From UKL13-3 sp044353855 (GTDB lineage Bacteria; Bacteroidota; Bacteroidia; UKL13-3): a DNA stretch of 64,000 nt. The translations under genes and the position numbers were made by a program. Shown here in pieces: positions 32,112 through 40,408 of the stretch. The notes under the pieces are model-generated. The model did no database searches. It was not told the origin of the DNA and was given only the letters and a program-made list of their open reading frames with translations. The DNA lies in the NCBI GenBank assembly GCA_044353855.1, contig JBILBF010000001.1:434001-498000 (forward strand), written 5' to 3'. The stretch's first letter is position 1. Each line of letters starts with the position of its first letter.

Positions 32112-32148
32112 CTTGCAAATATAATAGCAATACTATTATATTTGCAAG
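32112..32148. promoter_or_regulatory. Symmetric operator containing divergent promoters
   Basis: Arms CTTGCAAATATAATAG (32112-32127) and CTATTATATTTGCAAG (32133-32148) are perfect inverted copies around CAATA. The right arm contains TATATTTG (32137-32144), an exact -7 TAnnTTTG for the rightward permease, and the left arm contains TTG (32113-32115) 21 nt upstream, a suitable -33. By symmetry the minus strand has TTG (32145-32147) and TATATTTG (32116-32123) for tetR. Regulator binding would block both promoters at once. Binding by the adjacent TetR protein is inferred. Confidence 0.82.
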
Positions 32149-32201
32149 TGTTATATTCATTTTTTCATAATCTTGTTTTAAGCGTATAAATAATAAGCCC
32201 A

Positions 32202-33164
32202 ATGAATTTTAGTTTACTTGTAGAAAACCTAACCAATCCTGCATTACTCTTTTTTGTTCTAGGCATTATCGCAGTTTACTTAAAAAGCGATTTAGAAATA
32301 CCACCCAATTCCTCAAAGTTTATATCTTTATATTTGCTTTTCTCTATCGGTTTTAAAGGGGGTCAGGAATTATCTCATGAATTTTTTACTGCTGAAATAA
32401 TTTGGTCGATGTTGTTTGGAGCTGCTATTGCTGCGCTCATTCCGTTGTATTCCTTTTTTATACTTAAAACAAAACTAAATGTATACGATTCTGGAGCAAT
32501 AGCTGCTGCTTATGGATCGGTAAGTGCGGTGACATTTGTAACAGCCGTATCTTATCTCGAGTCTCAGCAAATGGGATTGCATGGACACATGGTGGCTATT
32601 ATGGCTTTAATGGAATCGCCCGCAATTATTATTGGGTTGGTTCTTATTTCTATTTATAACAAAAACGAATCTGGTACGATTAAAATCCCATCTGTTATTA
32701 AACATTCACTGACCAACGGAAGTGTTTTGTTGATTCTTGGAAGCTTGGTAATTGGCTTATTAGCTAGTACCAAACAAGCAGAAGGAATTAGGCCTTTTAC
32801 AAATGATTTATTCAAAGGGTTCTTAGCAATTTTTTTACTCGATATGGGAATTACAAGTGGTCGAAAGCTAAAGTCGTTTTTTGATTTTGGTCTATTCCCT
32901 TTTTTCTTTTCTTTGTTTATGCCATTAATAAATGGAAGTATTGTAGCGGTTTTAAGCACTTTGGTTACGGATGATATTACAAACAGATTTATGTTTGCAG
33001 TATTGGCTGCAAGTGCATCCTATATTGCAGTGCCTGCTGCAATGAAAATTTCAGCTCCTAAAGCTGATCCGGGTTTGTTTTTACCAATGGCACTTGCAGT
33101 AACGTTTCCTATAAATATTACTGTTGGGTTTCCGTTATACTTTTTAATTGTTCAATCTTTTTAA
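32202..33164 (+). CDS. SbtA-family (sodium-dependent bicarbonate) permease
   Basis: 320 residues with about ten hydrophobic helices. The pattern matches the SbtA family: LYLLFSIGFKGGQEL near the N-terminus, AIAAAYGSVSAVTFVTAVSYLE, MALMESPAIIIGL, LAIFLLDMGITSGRKL and ASASYIAVPAAMKI near the C-terminus. Cyanobacterial members take up bicarbonate with sodium; the substrate of Bacteroidota homologues is not established. The gene is transcribed away from tetR out of a shared palindromic promoter-operator, so it appears to be co-regulated with the TolC/HlyD/ABC exporter. Confidence 0.9.
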   Translation: MNFSLLVENLTNPALLFFVLGIIAVYLKSDLEIPPNSSKFISLYLLFSIGFKGGQELSHEFFTAEIIWSMLFGAAIAALIPLYSFFILKTKLNVYDSGAIAAAYGSVSAVTFVTAVSYLESQQMGLHGHMVAIMALMESPAIIIGLVLISIYNKNESGTIKIPSVIKHSLTNGSVLLILGSLVIGLLASTKQAEGIRPFTNDLFKGFLAIFLLDMGITSGRKLKSFFDFGLFPFFFSLFMPLINGSIVAVLSTLVTDDITNRFMFAVLAASASYIAVPAAMKISAPKADPGLFLPMALAVTFPINITVGFPLYFLIVQSF

Positions 33165-33211
33165 AGATAACCGTTAACAATATGCTGATTATAAATAGTC
33201 CTTTATATTGT

Positions 33212-35911
33212 TTAATTATCATAAGCCAAATAAGGGCTTAACCATTTTTCTACATACTCCACCGAAACTTTTTTACGTTTTGCATATTCTTCAATTTGGT
33301 CTTTGTCAATTTTTCCAACTGCAAAATATTTACTATCGGGGTTGGCAAAATAAAACCCGCTTACGGCTGCTGTTGGATACATAGCATAACTTTCGGTTAA
33401 GGTAATTCCTGTATTTGCTTCTGCATTTAATACATCAAATAGCTTACGTTTTTCGGTATGGTCGGGGCAAGCTGGGTAGCCGGGTGCCGGGCGAATACTG
33501 TTGTATTTTTCGCGGATAATTTCTTCATCCGTTAGCTGTTCATCTTTAGCAAAACCCCAATATTCTTTGCGAACCAATTCATGCATTTTTTCGGCAAAAG
33601 CTTCTGCCAACCTATCGGCAATGGCTTTTATCATAATGCTGTTATAGTCATCATGGTCTTTTTCATAAGCCTCAATTAAAGTCTCAATGCCAATGCCCGT
33701 TGTTACAGCAAATAACCCTACATAATCTTGCTTGCCACTTTCTTTTGGTGCCACAAAATCAGCTAAACAAATATAAGGTTGATCGGCTGCTTTTTCGTTT
33801 TGTTGGCGGAGGAAATGGAATGTAGTTATGGGCGACTGATTGGAGTCGAAGTCACCGGTCATGAGTTCCACATCATCTCCAATTGCATTGGCTTTATAAA
33901 ACCCTATTACACCACGCGCTTTAAGCAGCTTTTTACTAATCACTTCATCCAGCATTTTGTTGGCATCGTCAAATAATTTTTTTGATTCAACACCAATAAT
34001 TTCATCATCAAAAATGCGTGGGTACTTGCCCACCAATTCCCATGTTAAAAAGAAAGGAGTCCAATCAATACGATTGCGCAATTCGTCTAATGGAAAATCG
34101 TCAAACACTTTTGTGCCCATAAAACTTGGCTCTATAATGTTATCAAATGTTACGTTAAATTTATGCTTACGGGCTTTGGCTAATGACACAAAGTTTTTAT
34201 CCTTTTTTCTGTTTTTGTACTCAATGCGAAACTGCTCGTAATCGGCTTTAATTGTTGTTAATGTTTTTTCGCGGTGGTCGGGACTGATTAAACTTTGTGC
34301 TACCGGTACACTTTTACTAGCATCCAATACATGCACTACTGGCCCCGAATACATAGGGTCAATTTTTACAGCAGTATGAGCTCTTGATGTGGTAGCACCG
34401 CCAATAAGCAATGGTATTTTTAATCCAAGACGCTCCATCTCTTTAGCTACATGTACCATTTCATCTAAGCTTGGAGTAATCAATCCACTTAATCCAATTA
34501 CATCTACATTTTCTCTGATGGCTGTTTCCAATATTTTTTCGGCAGGCACCATTACGCCAATATCAATAATTTCAAAATTGTTACAAGCCAAAACCACACC
34601 TACAATATTTTTACCAATATCGTGCACATCGCCTTTTACGGTTGCCATTAATATTCGGCCTTGGTTGGTGCTCATATCGCCATGTTTGCGCTTCTCTTCT
34701 TCCATATAGGGCATTAAATAAGCAACTGCTTTTTTCATAACCCTAGCACTTTTTACTACCTGCGGCAAAAACATTTTTCCTTGTCCAAACAAGTCGCCAA
34801 CAATGCTCATACCAGCCATCAGCGGGCCTTCAATTACTTGTAAGGGTTTCGGTAATTTTTGTCTTGCTTCTTCGGTATCCACCTCTATAAACTCTACAAT
34901 ACCTTTTATCAAAGCATGGCTCAATCTATCCTCAACACTGCCTTTGCGCCACTGTTCATCTATAATATTAATTTTGCCTTTGCCTTTTACGGTTTCGGCA
35001 AGTTCCAATAAACGTTCGGTTGCATCCTCTCTTCTGTCCAATAATACATCTTCTACGTGTTCCAACAACTCTTTGTCTATTTGATCATAAACCTCCAACT
35101 GACTTGGATTTACAATGCCCATATCCATTCCATGTTGAATGGCGTGGTATAAAAATGCAGAGTGCATGGCTTCACGTACTTTGTCATTTCCCCTAAACGA
35201 AAACGATACATTGGAGACCCCGCCACTAATTTTAGCGCCTGGCAAATTTTCTTTAATCCATTTTGTTCCCCTAAAAAAGTCAATAGCATTTTTACGGTGT
35301 TCTTCCATGCCTGTAGCCACTGGAAAAATATTGGGATCAAAAATTATATCACCTGCAGGGAAATGAACTTTTTCGGTTAGGATACGGTAAGCACGTTCGG
35401 CAATCTCTATTCTACGTTCATAATTATCGGCTTGCCCTGTTTCATCAAATAACATTACAATTACAGCAGCTCCAAATCGCTTTACTGTAGTTGCTTGTTT
35501 TATAAATTCGGCTTCGCCACCTTTAAGCGAAATAGAATTAACAATTGATTTGCCTTGAACACATTTTAAACCCGCTTCAATAATTTCCCATTTTGATGAA
35601 TCAATCATAATTGGAATACGAGAAATATCAGGCTCGGAGGCTATTAAATGTAAAAACCTAACCATGGATTCTACGCCATCAATCATACCCTCATCCATGT
35701 TGATGTCAATAATTTGTGCACCGCCTTGTACTTGCTCGCGGGCAACATCCAAGGCTTCTTCAAAGTTTCCTTCTCTAATTAACCGCAGAAATTTTTTGGA
35801 ACCTGTTACATTGGTACGCTCACCAATATTGGTAAAGTTTGCTCCTTCAAAAATCACTAAAGGCTCCAGGCCTGATAGTCGCAAAGTATAATCTTTAGCT
35901 GTTTGAGTCAT
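33212..35911 (-). CDS. metH: Cobalamin-dependent methionine synthase, lacking the homocysteine domain
   Basis: 899 residues against about 1230 for the full enzyme. Domains in order: pterin/methyltetrahydrofolate (about 15-300; NIGERTNVTGSKKF), B12 cap and binding (about 330-570; DVHDIG with cobalt-ligating His430, and VIGLSGLITPSLDEM) and the S-adenosylmethionine reactivation domain (about 600-895; RPAPGYPACPDH). The N-terminal homocysteine/zinc domain is absent, and the gene start shows no sign of truncation, so this is a split MetH whose homocysteine S-methyltransferase subunit must be elsewhere. The upstream neighbour, 82 bp away, is menC. No cobalamin riboswitch is evident in that short gap. 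Confidence 0.95.
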   Translation of the reverse strand: MTQTAKDYTLRLSGLEPLVIFEGANFTNIGERTNVTGSKKFLRLIREGNFEEALDVAREQVQGGAQIIDINMDEGMIDGVESMVRFLHLIASEPDISRIPIMIDSSKWEIIEAGLKCVQGKSIVNSISLKGGEAEFIKQATTVKRFGAAVIVMLFDETGQADNYERRIEIAERAYRILTEKVHFPAGDIIFDPNIFPVATGMEEHRKNAIDFFRGTKWIKENLPGAKISGGVSNVSFSFRGNDKVREAMHSAFLYHAIQHGMDMGIVNPSQLEVYDQIDKELLEHVEDVLLDRREDATERLLELAETVKGKGKINIIDEQWRKGSVEDRLSHALIKGIVEFIEVDTEEARQKLPKPLQVIEGPLMAGMSIVGDLFGQGKMFLPQVVKSARVMKKAVAYLMPYMEEEKRKHGDMSTNQGRILMATVKGDVHDIGKNIVGVVLACNNFEIIDIGVMVPAEKILETAIRENVDVIGLSGLITPSLDEMVHVAKEMERLGLKIPLLIGGATTSRAHTAVKIDPMYSGPVVHVLDASKSVPVAQSLISPDHREKTLTTIKADYEQFRIEYKNRKKDKNFVSLAKARKHKFNVTFDNIIEPSFMGTKVFDDFPLDELRNRIDWTPFFLTWELVGKYPRIFDDEIIGVESKKLFDDANKMLDEVISKKLLKARGVIGFYKANAIGDDVELMTGDFDSNQSPITTFHFLRQQNEKAADQPYICLADFVAPKESGKQDYVGLFAVTTGIGIETLIEAYEKDHDDYNSIMIKAIADRLAEAFAEKMHELVRKEYWGFAKDEQLTDEEIIREKYNSIRPAPGYPACPDHTEKRKLFDVLNAEANTGITLTESYAMYPTAAVSGFYFANPDSKYFAVGKIDKDQIEEYAKRKKVSVEYVEKWLSPYLAYDN

Positions 35912-35993
35912 ATTGTTTTGTTAAAAATAAAGGGATCGCAATTTAGGTAAGTTTAACACAATTTAGAGGTATTGGTTTTAAAGGCTATTTAGT

Positions 35994-37031
35994 TTAAAGA
36001 AATTTTGGCATTTCCCAGGATGCATGTGGGTTGTAGTATAAATAACCTGATTGAACAAACAATGGAGCATTAATATTATTGGTATATAAATACCCCGTTC
36101 CCAAACCTTGAGGCAATTTTACAGCTTTTGTTGAACACCATTGCGCAATAGCATTTAATCCAATATTACTTTCCAATGCTGAAGTTGCCCACCAGCCAAT
36201 GCTGAGTTTGTGTGCATGATCTATCCATGAATTTGCATTGGAGAATCCTCCAATTAAAGTGGGTTTTATAATAATGTATTGAGGGTTGATAAATGTCAAT
36301 AAGGCCTCTCCATCATTTGTTGGATCAACACCAATTAGCTCTTCATCGAGAGCAATAGGAATAGGCGTTTGGTAACATAATTCTTGCATCCATTCTTGCT
36401 GTTTTGCTTTTATAGGTTGCTCAATAGAATGAATATCAAAGCGAGCAAGCTCTTTTAGTTTTTCTAAAGCATCATCTGTTGAAAAAGCACCATTAGCATC
36501 TAAACGCAATTCTATTTTAAAGGCAGAATATCTTTTTCTAAAAGACTCTAACAAGCGACACTCTTCATCAAAATCCAATGCGCCAACTTTAAATTTAATG
36601 CAATCATAACCCTGCTCGGCTTTAATTAATGCCTCTTCCAGCATTTCGTCTTTGGAGCTCATCCAAACCAAGCCATTAATTTTTATGGGTTTACCTTTTA
36701 TAAAATCAGTCTCAAAAAGTTTACACGCAATATCAAATTGTAATCCAAGTTTTGCTGTTTCAAAAGCAAATTGTAGAGCAGGGAATTCTTTTAGTTGTAA
36801 TGCATCAATGGGTAAACCATCATTAATATAGGTACAACATTCTTTTATTTTTTGCTCAAAGTCGGACCTGTCATCAATACTTAATCCTTTTAATGGTGCG
36901 GCTTCTCCGTATCCAATTCGGTTTTCGTGTTGAAGGATAATGTAGTATACTTCATGTGAATACATTTCTCCTCGAGAGGTGCGTATTGGGTTTTTAAAGA
37001 TGAGAGAATGTTTGGTATACTGAGCAATCAT
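35994..37031 (-). CDS. menC: o-Succinylbenzoate synthase
   Basis: An enolase-superfamily enzyme of 345 residues. Key residues are visible: KFKVGALDFDEE (KxK catalytic pair), LRLDANGAFS (metal Asp), SIEQP (metal Glu), ALDEELIG (metal Asp) and IIIKPTLIGGF (catalytic Lys). It dehydrates SHCHC to o-succinylbenzoate in menaquinone synthesis. I place the start at the ATG at 37031; the three codons upstream belong to a promoter-like stretch. menA lies just upstream on the same strand, which supports the MenC assignment over other muconate-lactonising-like members. Confidence 0.92.
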   Translation of the reverse strand: MIAQYTKHSLIFKNPIRTSRGEMYSHEVYYIILQHENRIGYGEAAPLKGLSIDDRSDFEQKIKECCTYINDGLPIDALQLKEFPALQFAFETAKLGLQFDIACKLFETDFIKGKPIKINGLVWMSSKDEMLEEALIKAEQGYDCIKFKVGALDFDEECRLLESFRKRYSAFKIELRLDANGAFSTDDALEKLKELARFDIHSIEQPIKAKQQEWMQELCYQTPIPIALDEELIGVDPTNDGEALLTFINPQYIIIKPTLIGGFSNANSWIDHAHKLSIGWWATSALESNIGLNAIAQWCSTKAVKLPQGLGTGYLYTNNINAPLFVQSGYLYYNPHASWEMPKFL

Positions 37032-37037
37032 TTGAAT

Positions 37038-37045
37038 CAAAGGTA
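37038..37045 (-). promoter_or_regulatory. Putative -7 element of menC
   Basis: On the minus strand the bases read TACCTTTG, an exact TAnnTTTG, 6 nt before the menC ATG. No clear -33 TTG was found. The 214-bp gap between menA and menC otherwise holds only AT-rich sequence. Confidence 0.45.
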
Positions 37046-37254
37046 AGTCTTGTAAAGAGATTTTAGGACTATACCTGTATTTATTAGGTTTGGCTAATGT
37101 ATAATATATTATTGTTACTTAATGAGTATTGTAATTAAGTATTTAATAGGCATTTCAATTGTCCCAAAACGCTTCAATAAAAAAAGAAAATAATCGTATT
37201 CAATTAGAAAAAAAGACTTTTCGGTATCCTAAATCAATTAAACCAACAGTGTAT

Positions 37255-38226
37255 CTATTGTATTAATCTTGACATTGCATTAAAGGCCTCAACACCCATT
37301 ATAATATGCGCAACGAACGATGTTGTAATAAACACCGACACCAACAATAATATTCCAAGTGATAGCTGTTTTAAAAACACATTGTAAGCTGGTGAAGGGT
37401 TCGTTTTTAATATCCCTAACCAAGTTTTCACAATCAAAAACATAGCAGGGAAAACCAATAACTGTATCCAATGATAATAAACAAAATAGAGGCTAACACA
37501 AAACAAAAGCAAAGCCAATAGGATTAGAATCGAATGATATGTTCTTGCTTTGTGTAAACCAATTTTTACCGGGATAGTAAACTTACCAGAGGCGAAATCA
37601 TTTTCGATATCACGAATATTATTGGTGTTTAACACAGCAGTGCTTAACAACCCTATGCTTAAAGAGGGAAAAAAAATATACCAGTTGCTGTTCCAATCAA
37701 ATGCAAAATTCGAGCACAATAAAAAGGCGCCAATAACAGAAACGGGGCCAAAAAAAATGAATACAGCAATATCTCCTAAACCACTATAGCCATAAGCGTT
37801 TTTGCCAACGGTATATTTTAATGCAGCAACAATAGCGGCAATACCTAACAGCAAAAACAGTAAAAAACTTGTGTTAATGTTCCCTGCGGTTGCAGTATAC
37901 AAAAGTGTAATGCCACTAACTAACGAAAGCACAACCAACACCATCATTGCTATGCGCATTTGCCCAACAGTAATATCACCACTTTGCAACGCACGCATAT
38001 TTCCTAAGCGTTTTTCATTATCCGTACCTTTGGTAAAATCGCCATAGTCATTAGCAAAATTGGAAAGTATTTGCAAGCAAATGGCCGTTGTTAAACATAA
38101 TAATGCAACAAAACCGTTAACCCTATACAACAAACTAGCCATAGCTATTCCCAGTAAAATTGCTGAAACAGCTAATGGTAATGTTCTAAGGCGCATAGCG
38201 CTAATCCATGTTTTTAAGGTGCTCAT
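37255..38226 (-). CDS. menA: 1,4-Dihydroxy-2-naphthoate polyprenyltransferase
   Basis: 323 residues, UbiA superfamily, with about eight membrane helices. The first Asp-rich motif NDYGDFTKGTD (Asn59 to Asp69) and the second, NTNNIRDIENDFASGK, are both intact. It attaches the polyprenyl chain to DHNA to form demethylmenaquinone in the inner membrane. It is transcribed leftwards toward menC, with a 214-bp gap. Confidence 0.94.
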   Translation of the reverse strand: MSTLKTWISAMRLRTLPLAVSAILLGIAMASLLYRVNGFVALLCLTTAICLQILSNFANDYGDFTKGTDNEKRLGNMRALQSGDITVGQMRIAMMVLVVLSLVSGITLLYTATAGNINTSFLLFLLLGIAAIVAALKYTVGKNAYGYSGLGDIAVFIFFGPVSVIGAFLLCSNFAFDWNSNWYIFFPSLSIGLLSTAVLNTNNIRDIENDFASGKFTIPVKIGLHKARTYHSILILLALLLFCVSLYFVYYHWIQLLVFPAMFLIVKTWLGILKTNPSPAYNVFLKQLSLGILLLVSVFITTSFVAHIIMGVEAFNAMSRLIQ

Positions 38227-38340
38227 TTTTTTTGCTATACTAGCATGGAGTTTTCAGGTTTTTGCAATACTGTTTAAAAAGAGCGTGTATTCAATATCAA
38301 ATATGAATATTATACGTGCACAATTTACAGTCAGATTTAA

Positions 38341-39636
38341 CTAGTTTTTCAACCAAAGCTCGGGATCCAATTTTTTATCCATAAGCCAAATTTGAAATTG
38401 CACTTCTGTAATGCCTTCTTCGTTTGTATCAACTACTCCAATAATTTGTTTACTATCAATTAATTGGCCTTCTTTTACTGTTGTACTTGCTAGTCTTGCA
38501 TAGGCTGTAAAATATTTTCCATGGCTAATAAGTACAATTTTACCCATACCGGGTACATTAAATATCTTCGTTACTTTTCCTTTAAAAACGGCTCTTACGT
38601 TAGCATTGGGCTGGGTACTTATATCCACGCCATTGCTATTTACTTGTACCCCTTTTAAGGTTGGATGAGCATGAGTTCCAAACTCCTCAGTGATATATCC
38701 ACGCTCAACAGGCCAAGGTAAATTGTTTTTATTCTGTTCAAAATCCGCACTCATTTTTAGTACTTCTGGAGTTAAAAACAAATCGGGTTCAACTTTGCCA
38801 ATTGGCTTTACAGGCTCATTTATTGGGCTAATTGTTCCTGATGCGGCAGCTTTACGGGCAGCTTCTTCTCTTCTTCTTGCTTCTTCTTTTCTACGTGCTT
38901 CTTCAATTTCTTTGGCAATCATATCCTCTATGGCCCTATTTAATTTTTTTGCAGCAGCTTGACTTTCGGCCAATTGTTTGCGAATCTCTTTTTCTTTTTG
39001 TTGCAATGAAGTTAGCACCTTGCCTTCTTCTTTTTTGTCTTGTTCTAATTCTATACGTTCAGTTTCTCTCATTCCAATCAGCCCTAATTTTTCTTGTTTT
39101 TTGGAGAGCAACTGATTTAGGGCATAAATAATTTCTTTTTGTGTACCAAGGATTCGTTCAGCTTGTCGTTGTCTATAATCGCTATATTGATTAAGGTATT
39201 CAATCCTCTTTAGTGCTTGATTAAAACTTTGTGCCGAAAAAATAAACATCATTTTATCATAAACATTCCGTCCCTTGTAAGCAGCTAAAATACTTTTGGC
39301 ATAATCCTGTTTTAGCTTTTCGAGTTGTTGTTTTAATAGAACGAGTGAATCTCTTGACTCAGATATTTGATTGCCTAACACAGATATTTGAGATTGCACA
39401 TTGGTAATAATACGTTCTCGGGTTTTTATTTGGCTACTTATTGCTTTAAGTTGGGAAAGTGATGAGCTTTGTTTTTTGCGCGTATCTTCTAATACTTTTT
39501 TTGCCTGCTTAATTTTTTCAAGTAGCTCTATGCGCTTAGTTTCTAACTCTTTTCGCTGATTTTGCGTGGTTTGTCCGACAGCATTTATACTTAACAGCAA
39601 ACAAAGAACAAGAATTTTACAGGCGAACTCTTTCAT
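38341..39636 (-). CDS. EnvC-like murein hydrolase activator (degenerate LytM/M23 domain)
   Basis: 431 residues from the ATG at 39636, which gives a proper signal peptide (FACKILVLCLLLSINAVGQ). A long coiled coil spans about 20-260, followed by a Pro-rich linker and a C-terminal LytM fold (EFGTHAHPTLKGVQVNSNGVDIS to EVQFQIWL). The zinc ligands are lost: the HxxxD His is Asn, the YAHL His is Arg, and the HLHF motif is TEVQFQ. The same loss marks E. coli EnvC, which activates amidases rather than cutting peptidoglycan. It overlaps the DUF4292 gene by 20 nt and is last in the envelope gene set. Confidence 0.92.
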   Translation of the reverse strand: MKEFACKILVLCLLLSINAVGQTTQNQRKELETKRIELLEKIKQAKKVLEDTRKKQSSSLSQLKAISSQIKTRERIITNVQSQISVLGNQISESRDSLVLLKQQLEKLKQDYAKSILAAYKGRNVYDKMMFIFSAQSFNQALKRIEYLNQYSDYRQRQAERILGTQKEIIYALNQLLSKKQEKLGLIGMRETERIELEQDKKEEGKVLTSLQQKEKEIRKQLAESQAAAKKLNRAIEDMIAKEIEEARRKEEARRREEAARKAAASGTISPINEPVKPIGKVEPDLFLTPEVLKMSADFEQNKNNLPWPVERGYITEEFGTHAHPTLKGVQVNSNGVDISTQPNANVRAVFKGKVTKIFNVPGMGKIVLISHGKYFTAYARLASTTVKEGQLIDSKQIIGVVDTNEEGITEVQFQIWLMDKKLDPELWLKN

Positions 39637-40408
39637 ACGATTTAGGAATACTAAATTGAAGGTCTTTCTTTTTTTCAAACACAAAATTTTTGATGTCGAA
39701 ACTTACATACATTTTTTTTGAAGTATTGATAGTTATATTAAAATTAGACGGAATTAGGTTGTTACCTTCTGCATGAACTTGCTCATAACTAACAATCATT
39801 TCTTGACTTTTAGAAGACTCATTTATGATAGATTGTGAAATCTTAAGATTGGGAGTGTAAATTGTTTTTTGAACAATAGTGCTTGTTAATTGTTGAAGTA
39901 CTTGTATTGAATTTGGTGTAGAATCAACAGAACAGGCAGATTCAATATTAGGAAACAAGGTATTGCCAATTAATAAATGTTGAAGATTACTCAATTGTAA
40001 ATTGGCCCCAGTAATTTTTTGTATAAAATTATAGTCGGCAATTATAGCTTTTCTATGCAATAGATCTAAAATAACCAACGAGTCGGGTGTTGCTAATACA
40101 CGTGCAACAGCAATACCCATTATAGCCGTTACATTCAATGAAATGTATTTATCCTTTTCCATAACAATAGTTACACCTAATTCTTGTTTTTGGTTTTCGT
40201 CTTTAAAATTCAAATCGCCTGTTGCTGAGTAAAAATCCAAGGTGTTTTTTTGCAGCTCAATGGTTTTTAATAACATTATTTTTCCAGTAGGCAATTCAAT
40301 CTCTTTCGCTTTTTGAGAAGTTGAAGTAAGAATCCCCTTTTTACTTTTACAAGAATGTAAAGTGATTATTAAACTAGTTAAAACGATAAACAAAGTGGTT
40401 TTATTCAT
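39617..40408 (-). CDS. DUF4292 lipoprotein
   Basis: 263 residues. Lipobox LHSCKSKK at the N-terminus, then a DUF4292 domain: FYSATGDLNFKDENQKQELGVTIVMEKDKYISLNVTAIMGIAVARVLATPDSLVILD, then LLIGNTLFPN. The beta-rich fold is LolB/LolA-like in outline, so binding of a lipid or lipoprotein is a reasonable guess. In Bacteroidota the gene regularly sits between a TPR protein and an EnvC-like gene, as here. It overlaps both neighbours (8 nt and 20 nt), which indicates one transcript. Confidence 0.9.
   Translation of the reverse strand: MNKTTLFIVLTSLIITLHSCKSKKGILTSTSQKAKEIELPTGKIMLLKTIELQKNTLDFYSATGDLNFKDENQKQELGVTIVMEKDKYISLNVTAIMGIAVARVLATPDSLVILDLLHRKAIIADYNFIQKITGANLQLSNLQHLLIGNTLFPNIESACSVDSTPNSIQVLQQLTSTIVQKTIYTPNLKISQSIINESSKSQEMIVSYEQVHAEGNNLIPSNFNITINTSKKMYVSFDIKNFVFEKKKDLQFSIPKSYERVRL

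Noticed and set aside
33176..33212. AACAATAT / ATATTGTT inverted pair between the SbtA-family gene and metH
   Set aside because: AT-only-like 8-bp arms with a 21-nt loop and no T-run; too weak to call a terminator.
35110..35380. Several overlapping open frames of 70-80 codons within metH
   Set aside because: They are shadows of the metH reading frame in other frames; MetH motifs cover the region.
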